Below, piece after piece: positions 45,985 through 59,369 of a stretch of DNA of 64,000 nt (position 1 is the first letter of the stretch; every line of letters begins with the position of its first letter). This stretch comes from Platycnemis pennipes. Its lineage: Eukaryota > Arthropoda > Insecta > Odonata > Platycnemididae. Below the pieces are notes generated by a model. That model was not told the origin of the DNA. It did no database searches and saw only the letters and a list, made by a program, of their open reading frames with translations. The DNA is taken from contig OW121847.1 of NCBI GenBank assembly GCA_933228895.1, positions 124,352,350-124,416,349 on the forward strand. The letters are read 5' to 3'. Made by a program: the position numbers and the translations under genes.

Positions 45985-47560
45985 GATATACTTACTTACT
46001 TACTCCTTGGCGCTACAGCCCTTGTAGGGCCTTGGTCTCTGCGACAATGTTGGACCAGTGGCTGTGATCCTTTGCATTAATTCTCCATCTCTTCACTCCC
46101 ATCCTCCTCAAATCATCCTCCTCATCATACAGCCATCTTTTCCGAGGTCTTCCTCTCAATCTTTTACCACCAGGATGTCCCATGTATATCTTTTTGACCA
46201 TTCTACTCTCAGACATTCTCTCTACATAGCCTAACCACCTTAACCTGTAACTCTTTATTTCTGTCACTATGTTTGGGTGGTTGTAGAGTTCCTCTAGCTC
46301 TCTAATCGTTCTAATTTTCCAGTGTCCAATTTCTTTCGTTGGACCAAAAATCCTTCTCAAAACTTTCCTTTCCCATCTTTTAAGCAGTTCTTCTTCTGCA
46401 GAGGTCATGGTCCATCTTTCGGAGCCGTACATAACTACAGGTCTAATCACAGTTTGATAGACTTTTGTTTTCAAGTTTCGACTAAGGTTACGTGACTTGA
46501 AAACTTTCAGCAGTGCTCTAAAAGCCCTATTGCCTGCTGCTATTCTGGCTCCTATTTCTTCATTTAGTTCATTGTCTTTTGTCACCAGCACTCCCAAATA
46601 CTTGAACTTACTACATATTTCGTATTTGTTCCCATTCAGTTCTATAAATTTATCTTTCACTAGTTTACTTTTCCTGGAAGAGAACATGTAATGGGTCTTG
46701 TTACAATTCACTTTGAGGCCCACCTTTCCAGCTTCCATTTCTAACCTCATCAGCCCTTACTTGAGATCTTTGTGTCTTCTGGATATCATATCAACATCAT
46801 CAGCATAAGCTAGGTATTGTGAAATATGATTGAGCAATGTACCACCTGGGTTGCTGATGTCTACTTTTCTCATCACCCGCTCTAGGACCAAATTGAAGAG
46901 TATTATGGAGAGTACGTCACCTTGTCATAAGCCCTGAGTAATTTCGAATTCCCTCGAGAGGTTCACTTCGATTTTGACCTTGCATCTAGTGCTATTCGAT
47001 GTCATTTTTATTAATCTGATTAATTTACTTGGCAAATCCATGCTGATCAAAGTCTCATACAGTTTGTTTGTCTTAATGCTATCATAGGCTTGCCTAAAAT
47101 CCACAAATAGCTGGTGAATATCTACATAACACTTCTCCATTATCTGTCAGATTATAAAAATATGGTCCATCGTTGATCTGCCTTGTCTTAATCCACAATG
47201 GTAGTCTCCAATAATTTGCTATACTAGTGGGTTAAGTCTTTTAGCTAAGATTATGGCTAACACTTTATAGACTACACTTACCAGAGCAATGCCATGGTAG
47301 TTTTCACAATTGGCCTTATCTTTCTTCTTATGGATTGGGCAAATGATAGCCAGACTCCATTCCTCTGGCATCTGTTCTGATTCCTATATTTCACTAGTCA
47401 GTTGGAGAATGTGAAGTGCAAGCTGTTCCCCACCGTATTTCATCATCTCTGCTGAAATATTATCACTTCCTGGCGCTTTGTTATTTTTTAGGGATTTGTT
47501 CACCTCTTTTACTTCCCCTAAGGATGGCGCTGGAACTGGTATTACTTGTGATATCCTGGC
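45985..47560 (-). pseudogene. LINE ORF2 relic with YADD reverse transcriptase
   Basis: Minus strand. From 47220 down: QIIGDYHCGLRQGRST; then FVDFRQAYDSI (47140-46925); then the active site YADDVDMISRRH at about 46800. One in-frame TAA near 46757 precedes an otherwise open 245-codon stretch (46750-46013) with FKYLGVLVTKDNE, YRLRWLGYVERM and GRPRKRWL blocks typical of arthropod ORF2 C-termini. It ends in a short tandem tail (CTTA repeats on the plus strand, 45987-46003), suggesting an RTE-like clade. It is 5'-truncated; the endonuclease is not visible. Confidence 0.85.
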
Positions 47561-47986
47561 AGTGGCGTAGCGAGGGGGGGGGTCCGGGTGGTCCGGACCC
47601 CCCCCCCCCGAAATATTAAGACATATAAAAAAATTAATTAAGCATGGAGCAGGGGAAAGTATACAAATAATAAATTATCATACCGTTGTTAAAAAAGGTT
47701 TGTCCTTTTGTTTAAATAATAAATTATCAAACAATATGTTATGGCTCGGCCGTTCGGGTAGTGTTATGGCGGTGTTTGTATAGCTGTCCGAGTTTCGACT
47801 GTGGACTGTCTACTGCCTAGTTTGCACTCCAGCCACATTGAAAAATGAAGTTTTTTCGATTATGAAAAGTTTTAAAATTAGTTAAAAACCCTCTACTTGC
47901 AATTAGTACCCTGTTTTTCAAAAATTTTCCCATGGACCCCCCTGGTTTTGGACCCCCCCCGAATGAAATACCTGGCTACGCCACTG
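47561..47986. mobile_element. hAT-like MITE with CAGTGGCGTAGC ends
   Basis: Inverted ends CAGTGGCGTAGCGAGG and, inward from the right, CAGTGGCGTAGCCAGG. The flanking octamers TATCCTGG and TATGCAGG match at six positions, consistent with a decayed 8-bp duplication. Subterminal homopolymer runs of G and C are present. It interrupts or abuts the 5' end of the LINE relic. Confidence 0.7.
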
Positions 47987-48195
47987 TATGCAGGTCATAT
48001 ATTCTTATGTCTGTATGTGCTTGTTTTTATGTTGTTGTTGTTAGAAGTAGTTAATTGTGGAATACCACTGACAGCTATAGTCATTTGTGCCATATAGGTT
48101 GAGTGGGGAATTAGGTAGAGGTAGACAATTTTCAAGGAACAGAGTTTCAGGTTTCAAGTTTCAGGTGGATCAGAAAAGGTTTTCTGGATTATTGT

Positions 48196-48535
48196 TGGGG
48201 ATCGGGTTGGTGTGGTGGCTAGAGTAGGTAGTGGCCTCCCATCCCGAGGGCCCGGGTTCGATTCCCGGCAGTGGCGGATTTTATAGTGGCAAATCGGTCC
48301 CTACTTGAGTGCCTAGTAGAGGGCATTTCAAGTTCAGTACTCCGTCCGTCGGATGGGACGTTAAGCCGTGGTCCCCTTGGCGCTTGTCGTTAAGAGAAGG
48401 CTAATGCCGACGCTGGGTTTCTCTCCACCCTTCCTCCGTTCCCTGAAAACTCCTACCATTACCAAATTACCCATCTATCCTAAATGGCGCAAATGACCTC
48501 AGCTGTTGGTCGCCTACCCCGAATAACTAAGGATT
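48196..48535 (+). repeat. tRNA-derived SINE, best-preserved copy
   Basis: Head GGGTTGGTGTGGTGGCTAGA (box A) and GGTTCGATTCCC (box B). The body contains gggacgttaagccgtggtcc and gggtttctctccaccctt; the tail is aaatgacctcagctgttggt ... ccgaataacta. It is about 340 bp and serves as the reference for the other copies. Confidence 0.9.
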
Positions 48536-48945
48536 ATAGTTAGTGAAAGGGGTCTATGGTTTTGCGTCCTATCCAATGGGCAGAGTAGTGCACTAGAAGT
48601 GCTCTCAACATACACACCCTAGTGGGGACTGGAGATAACACCGAGAAATCACGTCCACGGCTGAAATTGAAACCTGAGCCTTCCGGACGGAAATCCAGTA
48701 CCCGAGCCTCCGCACAAGCCTGATTTGATTGGGGAATTGAAGCATGCCTGTTAATCATCAACTTTGGACTGGGAGAAATGTTTCTGCTGTGGTGTAACTC
48801 TTTTGGCGGAACTATTTATAAGTAGAGGAAACATTAATGCAATTGATGAGTAAGGACAGAGTGAAGCGAAGGAAATACCAGTGTCGAGCGGGGTGAGATA
48901 CAGGAGTCAGAATGTTGTGTATTTCAACTTGAGGTCTGGGATCTG

Positions 48946-49295
48946 GTTGGTGTGGTGGCTAGAGTCCTGGCATCCCACCCTCCCCACCAGGTTTGAATCT
49001 GTCACTGGCGTATTTGATCCCCGACAGTGGCAATGTACCGGTCCCTACTCGAGTGCCTAAGTGGAAGGAATTACAAGTTCATTTCTCCGTCTGTCGCATG
49101 GGACGTTAAACCGTGGACCCCTTGGTTCCTCTTGCGTAGATAAAGCTAATGCCGACGCAGTGTTTCTCTCCATCTATCCTCCGTTCTCTGGAATATTCCT
49201 ACCTCTACTCAATGACCCTGTTATCCTAAGAATGGCGCATATGATCTGTTGTCGGTCATCTTCCCTGGTTACTCCTACGAACTCAAGGTTTAATG
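48946..49295 (+). repeat. tRNA-derived SINE, copy 4
   Basis: Same order of modules as the 48196 copy (TTGGTGTGGTGGCTAGAGTC, GGTTTGAATCTG, gggacgttaaaccgtgg, tttctctcc, tcggtc tail), moderately diverged. It lies 410 bp downstream in the same orientation. Confidence 0.85.
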
Positions 49296-49299
49296 CTGT

Positions 49300-50300
49300 A
49301 GGAGTTTACGATGTATTTTTTTAAAAGTCGAATGAACCGTGGATATCAGGGTTGTACTATATTGGGTGTACCTCAATTTGAAATCACTTGTGTGAGGATG
49401 GGAAGAAAATTTCTTTTAAAATGCCCCGTCATTCACGGAATATTATTAGGGAAGCAGCAAAGTTGAGCATCAGAAAATCAGCGATCGGCTGGTTGCAACG
49501 ATTACTTGGAAAGAAAAGGGAGAGGTCGAATTGGTGGGAGTCGTGCATGGACACCGAGGACCTGTAAGTCTGCGGGATCTTTATCCCCTGAATAGCTCTG
49601 GCAGCCCACGTACGACGCCCCAAAATTTTTCAATGTTTTGGCAAAGTTTTGGGAACTATTGATTTTTCTCAAAAAAGAAGAATGAAACTTAAAATGTTGA
49701 GATCTTTATTTGCAATGCCTTCGAAAACGTGGTGCGGTTTGATGCCAATGATGGCATCAAACGTGTTGTAAATTGTCGGATGATGGTACATGCATGCCGT
49801 GAATCGTGTCACGTCCCCTCAGCTTTTTCGGCCAGTGCGTGAACCACCACCTGAATTATTGGTTCCGTCCGAAGTTTTATAATTTTACATCCTTTATTGT
49901 TTGGCCCTTACTGCTCTTTTAAATGAACTAACTTTCAATAAATTGATTTTAGAGAGCAACCTATGACAAAGTAAGATCATTAATTATGTTGAACAGGAAA
50001 ATATATCTGCTTTCATTACGTGAATTTCGTCCGTTGTGTTCCGTTTACATCACTCTACATTGCCTGTTACATTGAAAATGTTGTCTGTACTGAGTATACA
50101 TGCATTATATGCTTGAAGGTTAGATTTGAGAAAATTTGCGAATCGAGAGGTTGTTACGCTAACGGAGAGGCTGAAAGGACGAATCCGCGAAGGAGAACCC
50201 GAAAAACAGCCGCGGTTGTTTTTTTCACCTCTTGCCCGTGCTACTGAGAATTTGTGCCACGCCTAAGTGCACCATTATTTGACTGAGCGAAACGACCTTA
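49300..50300. other. no gene seen
   Basis: Mixed-composition intergenic DNA. The minus-strand frame at 49429-49623 has no recognisable motif. Confidence 0.4.
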
Positions 50301-50311
50301 ATGGTTATTAG

Positions 50312-50674
50312 TAGGGATGGGTCGGTTCGGTTCTCGGTTCCACCGGTTCTTGAGCTTAGAACCGGAACCGGAACCGAGGCCAAAAATAATCGGTACCGAA
50401 ATAATTGGCGCGAAAACCCGTTTGAAGCTTACTCACACTCCGAAAGTGGAGGCTTCACATTAAAACCGGGTGAAATAGTGTACATAGATGCTTCAAAGTC
50501 GCGAATTATTCTAATTCAGTCTCTAATGTTGAGTATTGATTACCTTATCTTACCATTGAGCAATGCAAAGTAAGTGGTAAATTAAGAACCGGAACCGAGA
50601 ATCGGAACCGAGAACCGAAGTTAAGAACCGAACCGGAACCGTAACCGAAAAAAAGTGGAACCGACCCATCCCTA
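50312..50674. mobile_element. hAT-type MITE, copy 2
   Basis: A 363-bp relative of 6744-7108 with identical termini and a perfect 8-bp duplication GTTATTAG (50304-50311 and 50675-50682). The two copies differ by scattered substitutions and small indels in the GAACCG arrays. The central open stretch is retained (FEAYSHSESGG... to PLSNAK) and again ends at gtaagt. Confidence 0.9.
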
Positions 50675-50689
50675 GTTATTAGCATAAAA

Positions 50690-53600
50690 AAATCACCTAT
50701 AGAGACGTCTCTGCTTTTCTTTATTACAATGCAATTTCACTTTTTCCCATCTCATAGATCGTGTTTGGATTCTTATCCCCGTTCAGGCTTACCTATGAGT
50801 GCTTTTAGGATCAAGATTTTTATTCGAGGTAACTCTCCCCCAATATCTTTCCTCAGAGACGAATGAAGTGTCTGAACCGTAAAAGTTCTCATTTGTGAAT
50901 TTAATTAGCGTCTCAGTTATCAGTGTCTGAGTGACACCGAGCCACCGTGTGGGAACCGTTTCTTCCCTACCCATTTTCGTCCAGAGTCTGATTTCTTTGG
51001 TACTTGGATACTTTGTGACTGTCTTCAACCAACTGATCTTTGTTCGTAAGTCAGGAAATCGTTTTTAATGTCCATTAAAATAGAAGGCCCACAAAAAATG
51101 TACCTCGATAAATAGTCACCTTTGCGAGTATTATCGTGGTCCATTACAGACACGCTAGAAATATAATGTAATATGCCAGCGAGATAGCTTATTGCTTGCT
51201 TGGCTTATTGAAGTCGAACTACCTTTTTTTAATTTCTGCTTTTAAACATTCCCAAGAATTTCTTACCATTTATCCGTGTATTTGCTACCTCTGGCGATAA
51301 ACTTTTACACCCGATCTAACTCCCCTCATACAGTGTACTTGCGCGCTCTAAATTTACGCTCATCCTTGAGTTTTGCAGCGAAGTTATGTACGGGCTTCGA
51401 ATAAGTTCCTACAGTCTACTTTCATTTTGCAGTTATTGCATTCAGATTTCGTACGATGTACTCAATCCATTCAAGATATCAAAGGAACTACAAAACATGA
51501 TCACATTCTAGATTTCTTTCCGATAATACTTAAGTTACTGCTATGGCTTAATAGATTCTCCTCCATTCTCAACCCAATGCTTTCTGAAGGCCGTTTGATC
51601 TATTATCCAGCCCAAAGATGACAATGACGAGCGTGAAAACATTTCCAAGTGATTCCATTTTATTCACACTATTCAATTTTTATCTAGTTCGGAATATTTA
51701 TGTTGATAAAAAGAAACTTCCTTATCCTCTGTTTAAATGCTATGACTGGCCAATAAACATTCCTCCTTCCATCATTTATTCCTAATAAACCATCTTGGAG
51801 ATTGAAAATTCCCAAACTACACTTTTCATCTTTGTGTCTGCTTTATTGCGTTTCCAATATCGCGTTGAAGTAGGTACTTCTGAAACAAAACTATCCTCAT
51901 CGATGTTTTATTCTCCTTTTATGTCTAAGGCAAGTAGCCTTACCAATGATTTCGTCCGCGCTTTTTATGTCTGTTGTGATTTTTTTCCGATGCGAGGAAT
52001 GCATATTCTGTATTTTTCTCTCGTACTTTGAAATTGAATTCTTTCTTCATTGTTTTACTTTCAAAAATGTTTTGCCCATCCGTGTACCAAGCCGATTTCC
52101 CTCTGCCTCTGTATTTTCTCATATTGCATTGCTGTTCCCAGCACGATTCCTAAGCCATGTTAAAGCTCTGCCCCAGTTTATCGTTCAATTTACTGCACAA
52201 TTTCCGCCAGGCCTCCAGGTCCGTAGTCTTTATTTCCTTTTATTTGTTTCTAGGTATCCATTTCTTCCGTAACCCGTCGTTTTCTTATTCTTTTCGCGCA
52301 TTTCGTCATCTTTATTGTTTCCTCTGATACCCACCAATACTTTAGTACTTTAAGTTCTTTCGACCTTTTCCATGGAATATCCGTTCCTCAAAGTGTTGCC
52401 CGATTGAAATTTGGAGTTCGGCTTGAATGTTGTCTTACTTATTTAAATGGTATTGAGTTCGGCAGTCGTCGCCACCAAACGCTGAAAAGAGGATGAATAC
52501 TACGGTTCTGCCTTCCACTAGAATATGTATCACAATTAACTTCGTGCTACCCTATGTTTTTTTCGTAAGTAGAGTGTTTTGGGGGTGGTTAAAACAATCA
52601 GGATGGGAAATCAGGGCGGAATGATCATTGAAGGTCATAAATTACGAAACATTAATGTTCATTGACACTATATTTCTGTATGATACTCAGTAGTCGCAAG
52701 GAAACAAATGTATAGATCATACAGGAAGTAAATGGGAGTAGGAAAATAGTAATAAAATAGAAAACAGGTAAATCAAATTCTTAGAACACTGTGTAAGACT
52801 AAGTGATTTAATAATTCCCATTCTCCAAGGCATGGTGTCGGGAAAAAAGAAAGGAAGACAGAGGGTTGAAAAGAAAAAAATGAATGCATGAAAAAAATGG
52901 TATGTTATTCTCACTAGAAGATGAAATGGATAGCAGTGAAGAGGGAGGAATGGTTGTATCGAAAAGGTGAATCTTTAGTGTGTGATGATAACCCAGTAAT
53001 TCGGGGAAGCATAGGATCTGGGAAATGCCTACTAGTAAAATCAAATTCAGATTATTAATTTATTTTGCTGTCAGTAACCCGGGAATCCAGGAGGATGTGA
53101 TTGATTTTGTTATGGCACTAAATTGAAGGAATGGATTAGGTTGGTAATAGAGAAAAGAGGAAATCCCACGAATCATCTGAAACTAGCATGACATGGATAT
53201 GAAGGCATTAATTTAATTAAATGCGGAACGTGTGCGGCAACGCCAGCACACAGCTCATGGCGTTGGAAAACCCACAAGCTAAGAGGGGAAGCGTCACGCA
53301 GTACTCTTAACGCGAATGTTTCCCCACTTAATGCTCAATAAAGAAGGATAATGTACTTAAATAGAAATTACCACGGAATTGGTGATGGTAATGAATGAAT
53401 TTCTAGTAATTAACTCTTTCCTACCATTTTGCATCGGTCACTCTTCACTCTGTGCTTTTTTAAAAAAATGTCGCCGTTTACTATCTTTTTGAAAACTCAG
53501 GTAAAGACGCTGGCATGCTTTTTGTATCATATTTTTCAGCATTTCTAATATAATTCTCTAAGTTTATTTTGTGTCAATTTACAGCATTGCTTTGGAAATG

Positions 53601-53970
53601 ATTTGTTGAAGTTTGGAATCCTTAGTGAAAATTCTCTTGATTCTTTTCGCGAATGATTTTTTTAGTTTTCGCATGCCTATCATGGCATCACTGTTATCCA
53701 AAGATCTCCCTCATTCGGGAGCCTCTCACACCCTCTCTCTTGCAAAAATTGAATGACGTCGGTGCTATCATTTACGGGCGACTCTTTGGGGTTGACGTAT
53801 TTTCACTTCTGCTCCTCTCTCTCCCTGTTTTCCTCGTGACTTTTCATTCTCACATTTTTATTTCATTTTCAATTGATCGAAGTTTGGCTTGAAAATTTTT
53901 CACTTAACGTTCCAAATTGTATTGCGTAAAAAAAACGAACTCTCCTGTATTCTGCTAGGTCGTACATACA
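50690..53970. other. no gene seen
   Basis: AT-rich DNA with short chance frames. There are no splice-flanked coding-like exons and no repeat partner noticed. Confidence 0.4.
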
Positions 53971-53980
53971 TACGTAGTGA

Positions 53981-54788
53981 CATAGGCGTATCTAGAAGTG
54001 TCTGAAGCGGGGGGGGGGGGGGTCACTTCCCCCCTCTTCCCCTCACCGCCACTCATGGGGGGTATGGAAAAATGTATTGGGGGGTCCGGGGATTTTGAAA
54101 AATATTCACCTTAAAATGACGTTTTGAAGGTGTTCTGAACCTTAAAGTTCCCTTAGTAATTGCATGCTTTGAATCAAAGTTTTTAAAATTGTTTGTAAAT
54201 TAAGCCACAAAATTGCGAGGTTTAAGGCCTTATGAGGGTAACTTTGTTCTTATTTTATATTCAAGAAAAACCTGCTATAACTTGTGCGATTAGTGAAGAA
54301 CGAGAATATGTTTAAATACTTTTTATGTTATTCATATTATAATCTTATGAGTAATGATAGTTCAACTAGGCTTGGGAAAACATTTATTTGACTAAATATA
54401 ATTAATTCTATATATTGGTATTGCACGATTACGGTACACACTTTGGGTGTAAATCATAAGTCTAATTACGAAGGAGATTTAAATTATCCTCTTCTTAATT
54501 AATAAAATTTTTATTTAAGTTTTTTTTAACAAAACAGGACTTTGTTTGCTAGAAAACTATATTGTACAACATTTTAAGATTATGTTATATAATTTTATTG
54601 TATTATTTTGTTCGTAATATATTATTATCCAAAGTTGTGTACCTTGTAGAATTTATTGTTGATAATTAAGTTATGACATTGATTCATGTACATATTTGGG
54701 ACATTAGAATGGAAACATTCACAGGCGCCAGAACACAGGGGGCGGGGGGGACTTTCACCCTCCCCCGCCCCCTCTGGCTACGATACTG
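53981..54788. mobile_element. possible hAT-like element, decayed
   Basis: The left end CATAGGCGTATCTAGA and, inward from the right, CAGTATCGTAGCCAGA both resemble the CAGTGGCGTAGCCAGG terminus of the 47561 element and are likewise followed by long G or C runs (15 Gs near 54010). No target duplication could be recognised. Confidence 0.4.
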
Positions 54789-55039
54789 CATACGGAAATA
54801 CACATCCCGTTACACGTGAGTGCATTCCCTCAACCAGCTTTGCGATGCGGGCCTCTAGGAGGTCGCTCTTCGCCCTGCTCTTTAGACTAGCTACTGAGGA
54901 TCGGCCAGCTATACTCTACTGACCTTTTACGTATTATCTTGGCGTGTGAGTAAATAAAATAGGGGAGGATAAAAGTATCGTACTCGAAAGTCTAAGCGAT
55001 GTAGAGGTTCACGCCGATAACGCCGCCGGGTTGGAAGAG

Positions 55040-55240
55040 GGTCGGCTGCCGTCGCCGACGAGTTAGATGAAATTAGGAGAAGGCAGAAGGTGTGGATGGA
55101 AAAGGTAATAAAAGGGGATGGCGTTTTGAAAGAAATGATTGAGGGAAGAACGTTGGGTAAGCGGGGAAGAGGGAGGAGAAGAACGGGTAGCTTGGATAGA
55201 ATGATGGGAGGCAGAAGGTATGAGGGGCTGAAGAGGGACA
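55040..55240 (+). pseudogene. LINE ORF2 C-terminal relic
   Basis: The plus frame reads DEIRRRQKVWMEKVIKGDGV then LKEMIEGRTLGKRGRGRRRT and a GGRRYEGLKRDI tail. This is the usual C-terminal pattern of arthropod non-LTR ORF2 proteins. About 65 codons remain, with no other LINE sequence nearby. Confidence 0.6.
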
Positions 55241-57629
55241 TCGTGTGAAATTTAGGTGGTGGGAAGAATCACATGTACATTAAATTTGGACATGTGGTGG
55301 ACATGTCCATCACATGTCTACCTACATTTCTACGGTAGAAAACTAATAATAATGATAAATGCTGTAGTTTAGTAGTTGCCTTATTTGTTGGTTTGTTGCC
55401 TAACAAAAGATATAAGAAACTTGTAAACAAAAGTGTGGGATATAACTGCACTATTAGCATGTGTTAAACACATAATTGTCACATTTTTTTATCAAAGGGG
55501 GCGGTTACAACCCCCAAAACCCCCCTGGATAGACGTTGGCTGGTGACCCACCATCACCTGCCACACGCGTTTGCAGGGTCTCTCAGAGCGAGGTACAGAA
55601 TCAGATGAATAGGCGAAGTGGCCAAGTCTAGTCACATTCAAACCCGACATGCTCTCCGTTCCTCTTCACGGTTATCTCTCTGTTTTACTCTTTCTCTTGG
55701 ACCAAAAATCTCAAATCCTGCATCATTCTATCTATATTTTGCTATTCACGATTACATTTTGAGTTTTAAGAGATTCTTGGAATGTTGTTTTAGGAGGTTC
55801 CTGGTATTCTTTGGAATGACGTCTTGTACAGTTCGATGTATTTACGAGGAAATGATTCCTCGAAGATTATAAAAACAGAATTAAGACTCGCCCCAAAGAT
55901 GAGGGTAGCGGATAGAGAATTAGACTCGTCTGTGATAAACAGTGTGTGAGGGCTGCTCTTTGTGTATAGCATCATCTAACTTATACTAAAAAAATTGGAA
56001 CAGATGCATGAGATGATATGGAAGGATTAAAAGTAGATCGGGATTACATAAAAACAAGATTCGCCAGTGAGCAAGTGTTGGTTATCTTGTCAGTCACGGG
56101 ACAACAATCTTTATTGAGTGCTTTACAGTTGCGGTGAGATCGGAGGAGGATTAACTCCCGGAAAAGAAAAGAAATGAGAATTTCTATGGGGTAAAAGAGC
56201 TTGGAAAATAGTTAAACTTGAATATTCGGAAGCCTAATTAAAGAACTTAAAGCCATAAATTTCAGACTAAAAGCCAAATGAAGCCAATTACTCGACAGTT
56301 AATTCATATTTCAGCGGAGATAAGACTTTCTACCATCAGTTAATTTTCTTTGTTCGCCTCTCATACGATGTTTCAAAGGTATTAATCCTAAATTCTACTT
56401 TTGGAACATTAATCGTTGTAATATAATTTATCCAGCCCAAATTCTTAGATGGCTTTGAATCTGCACGATGAAAAAATTAGTCAATTAGAGTAAGCATGAA
56501 AGCTGTCGGGAACTTTGTTGCGGCCCCGACCGAATTGGTCTCCAATTCAAGGTTCAACAACACAGTAAGAACGCCAGCCTCGTTTTCTATTTTTCTTCGC
56601 ATTGGCCAAAAAGTCAAAGTTATTTAGTTCGATTTCCGGTCTAGCAGTCCTTCATTCCGCAATTTTCATCGCGCTTAATATCCGTTTAGAACGAAAGTGT
56701 CCAGCACCTGCTTTTCTACATTGCCATTTAGACCTGCAGTGTTGAGATTTTAAATTAATCACTCAATGGTGGAGGCTTGCCACAAAATCTAAAGAAAAAT
56801 TATAGCGTAGAAACTGGCAATTTATGTCCTTTACTGCTCCTCGCATTTACAAGATACCTATTGAAATATCTCGCTATGACCTTACGAAGTCTTCTTCTAC
56901 CTTTTTCTAAACCTTTGAGTAGTTATGAAGGGATAATATCCATTTCCTTCGGTTTATTATTTCTCTTTAGGTCCTTTTATATCTCACATCGCAATGTTCC
57001 TATGCCCAACCGATCCCTTTCGATTTCACTTTCCCGTGCAAAGTTTAATCTGATTAGCCGAGTCTCTTTGCCGTAAAGTTTTCCTGCCTATCCTTCACCT
57101 TTCTTGCATTTAACTGTAGCGTTTACTTTGTCTTGTTTCTGTCATTTTACTCCTCCACCTACCATTCTCTCGCCTAATTGGCTTCTCGCCTAAGTTCATT
57201 GTTTACGCCTCGATACATTTTCCTCCAGAGCTCTGTGTTAATGCTGTTCCATTTTCTTAACTAGCTGAATTTTCTCTTCTCTACTACTCGTTCTCTTGGG
57301 AAATTGCAAATATCCCTTAAATTAAGTCTACCTTATTTTATTCTATTGCTATAAATAAATTTTCCTTGCCCAAGAGTTATCTCAAACTCCTGATATTTCC
57401 TTATTTCGTTTCCATTAACCTTTTACATCCTATTTTGGAAGCCCTCTTCCTCTCATTACCCTCATCCACTTTAAATGTATTTTACAACCACGTGATTTTG
57501 GCCAGATTTTACTTGCAGCACCTTAGGGCTGGTTTTTCTTACCGAAAAATAAAATTAATTTTTCCCCGAAACGTACAATAAAATTGAAATTGAAATCACA
57601 TCTAATTCTGAAAAAGTGACATAATGGTT

Positions 57630-58730
57630 CTAATAATACTCTGATTGTTCCATAGCTTGCCACTTCGGCATTATTCTGGGACAGAATAAATTTTACGCAA
57701 GAGTTAAAGTTAGTACCGCATCATCGCAGTGAGATGGTGAATTATGTTGCAGGGTCGAAACAAAATGTTTCAGCTTAGTCATTCCTGTGAACGAGGATTA
57801 TACCTTCCACATTATAAGAAAAACCGACTGAAACTAAAAATAAGGAGTAGAAAATCCTCCCTGAAGAATCTCCAGTAGCAATACCGTGAGGATATTTCTT
57901 CCCGATTGTAATAATCCTGGAATAAAATATGAAAACAGTATCTTATGCGGCATTTAGGGATGGTGGTACAAAACATGATGGGAAAGAGATGGAGAGTTGA
58001 CATTGTGTAAATGGGGAGTGTGCACAGAGTATAAACTCTGTAGACAGAGAATTGCAGAACATCAGCTGCAGAGCGCCTTGAAGACTAAAAGAGGAAGTTA
58101 TTCCCCAAAGGATCCGAAATGGCCGTCCAGACGTAAAATTGGCGTCAAATTTCTCCGGTCCAGAAACTTAATTGAAATAAATTATTCGAAACGAGTGGTA
58201 TACGTAGCGATTTCTGTAATGCCTTAAAGTAACCTATAACTATATTGTCCATATAATGTTCCATAACACTATAAGTAATTTCTTTAGACAGTGTTATTCT
58301 ATGTTCAATTGGTGACATTTGTTTTATGAGAATGTAAGCCAGTATTGTTGTATGTGTAATTTGAAGGTGAACCCAACAACAGGCAAATGCCTTAGAGTTC
58401 ACCTAAAGCTCCAAAATTCTTATTACGTTATTTTTTATATTATTTGTAACTTGCTGGAGCAATAAAATATTATTATTATAATTGAATTCTGAATCATCAC
58501 TAACCATTAAATCAACGGTAGCTCAAACATAGCTCAAACAGCTCGATACCGTGATTGTTCTATACCTTGCCACTTCGGCATTATTCGGGTACATAATAAA
58601 TTTCAAGCCAGATTAAAATTAGTAACGCAATGGGAACGTATTTTCAAGATTCTTCGCAATGGTAGAGAAATTAAATGTAGTAGACACCCTGAAAATGGCA
58701 TTTAGGATAGTGATGGAAATGTGAAATGGG
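57630..58730 (+). repeat. diverged local duplication
   Basis: 57640-57770 and 58548-58680 share ttgccacttcggcattattc, an aataaattt block and an aaagttagtaccgca-like block in the same order and orientation. The following segments also correspond loosely (gcatttaggga.. and gcatttaggata..). The duplication is about 910 bp apart and has no coding frame. Confidence 0.6.
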
Positions 58731-59029
58731 AAACAGACGCGAACAGGGAACTGCAAGGAAAAGTTACAGACGGAACGAGCATATGGTAGTAGGAATGTTA
58801 AGTCCGATATATCGGGAAGAATATGGAATGAAAAGCTGAGGCGAAGTCGTTGAAAATTAGCATGGGCCATACATATCGATAAACAAATCCGAAGAAGCAG
58901 GTATGGAATTTATGAATGACAAAGAGCTCAGAGAGGTCTAAATAAACGGATACATTGTGTAGTCACTCGAGAATAAAGAAGTAGGTATTTGGCATAAAGT
59001 AACCAAGGATAGGCAGTTGTCCGTCCACG

Positions 59030-59292
59030 GGAGTGGGCTTGGTTTAGTGGTTAGATTACTGGCCTCTCAGATTCGAACCCGGGCCTCACGAGGACCCGAG
59101 ATTGAATCCCGGAAGTGGAAGATATTTTTCATTGTTAATCCGGGTGTTTTGTGCAGAATATTTGAGTACTCCATCCGTCAGATGGGACGTTCAAGAAGTG
59201 CAGGCAAACACCGACGCCGGGTTTCTCTCCACTCTTCCTCCTTTCCCTTCAGTTCCCATTCTTGCCCCTTTCCTCCCTCTTTGAAGCACCTT
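59030..59292 (+). repeat. tRNA-derived SINE, copy 5
   Basis: Head GCTTGGTTTAGTGGTTAGAT and a box B-like GATTGAATCCCGG; body with gatgggacgtt and gggtttctctcc. It lacks the 3' module. It faces copy 6 in inverted orientation. Confidence 0.75.
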
Positions 59293-59369
59293 TGAGTGCG
59301 GGTTCACACTTGAAACCACAGGTGATGGGGCACTGGGTCTTTTTGGGCTCATTAGAGGTTGGTTGGTTT

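Noticed and set aside
48196..48290. Apparent tRNA gene
   Set aside because: Box A and B are present, but the sequence continues into the conserved SINE body and recurs elsewhere; acceptor-stem pairing is not evident.
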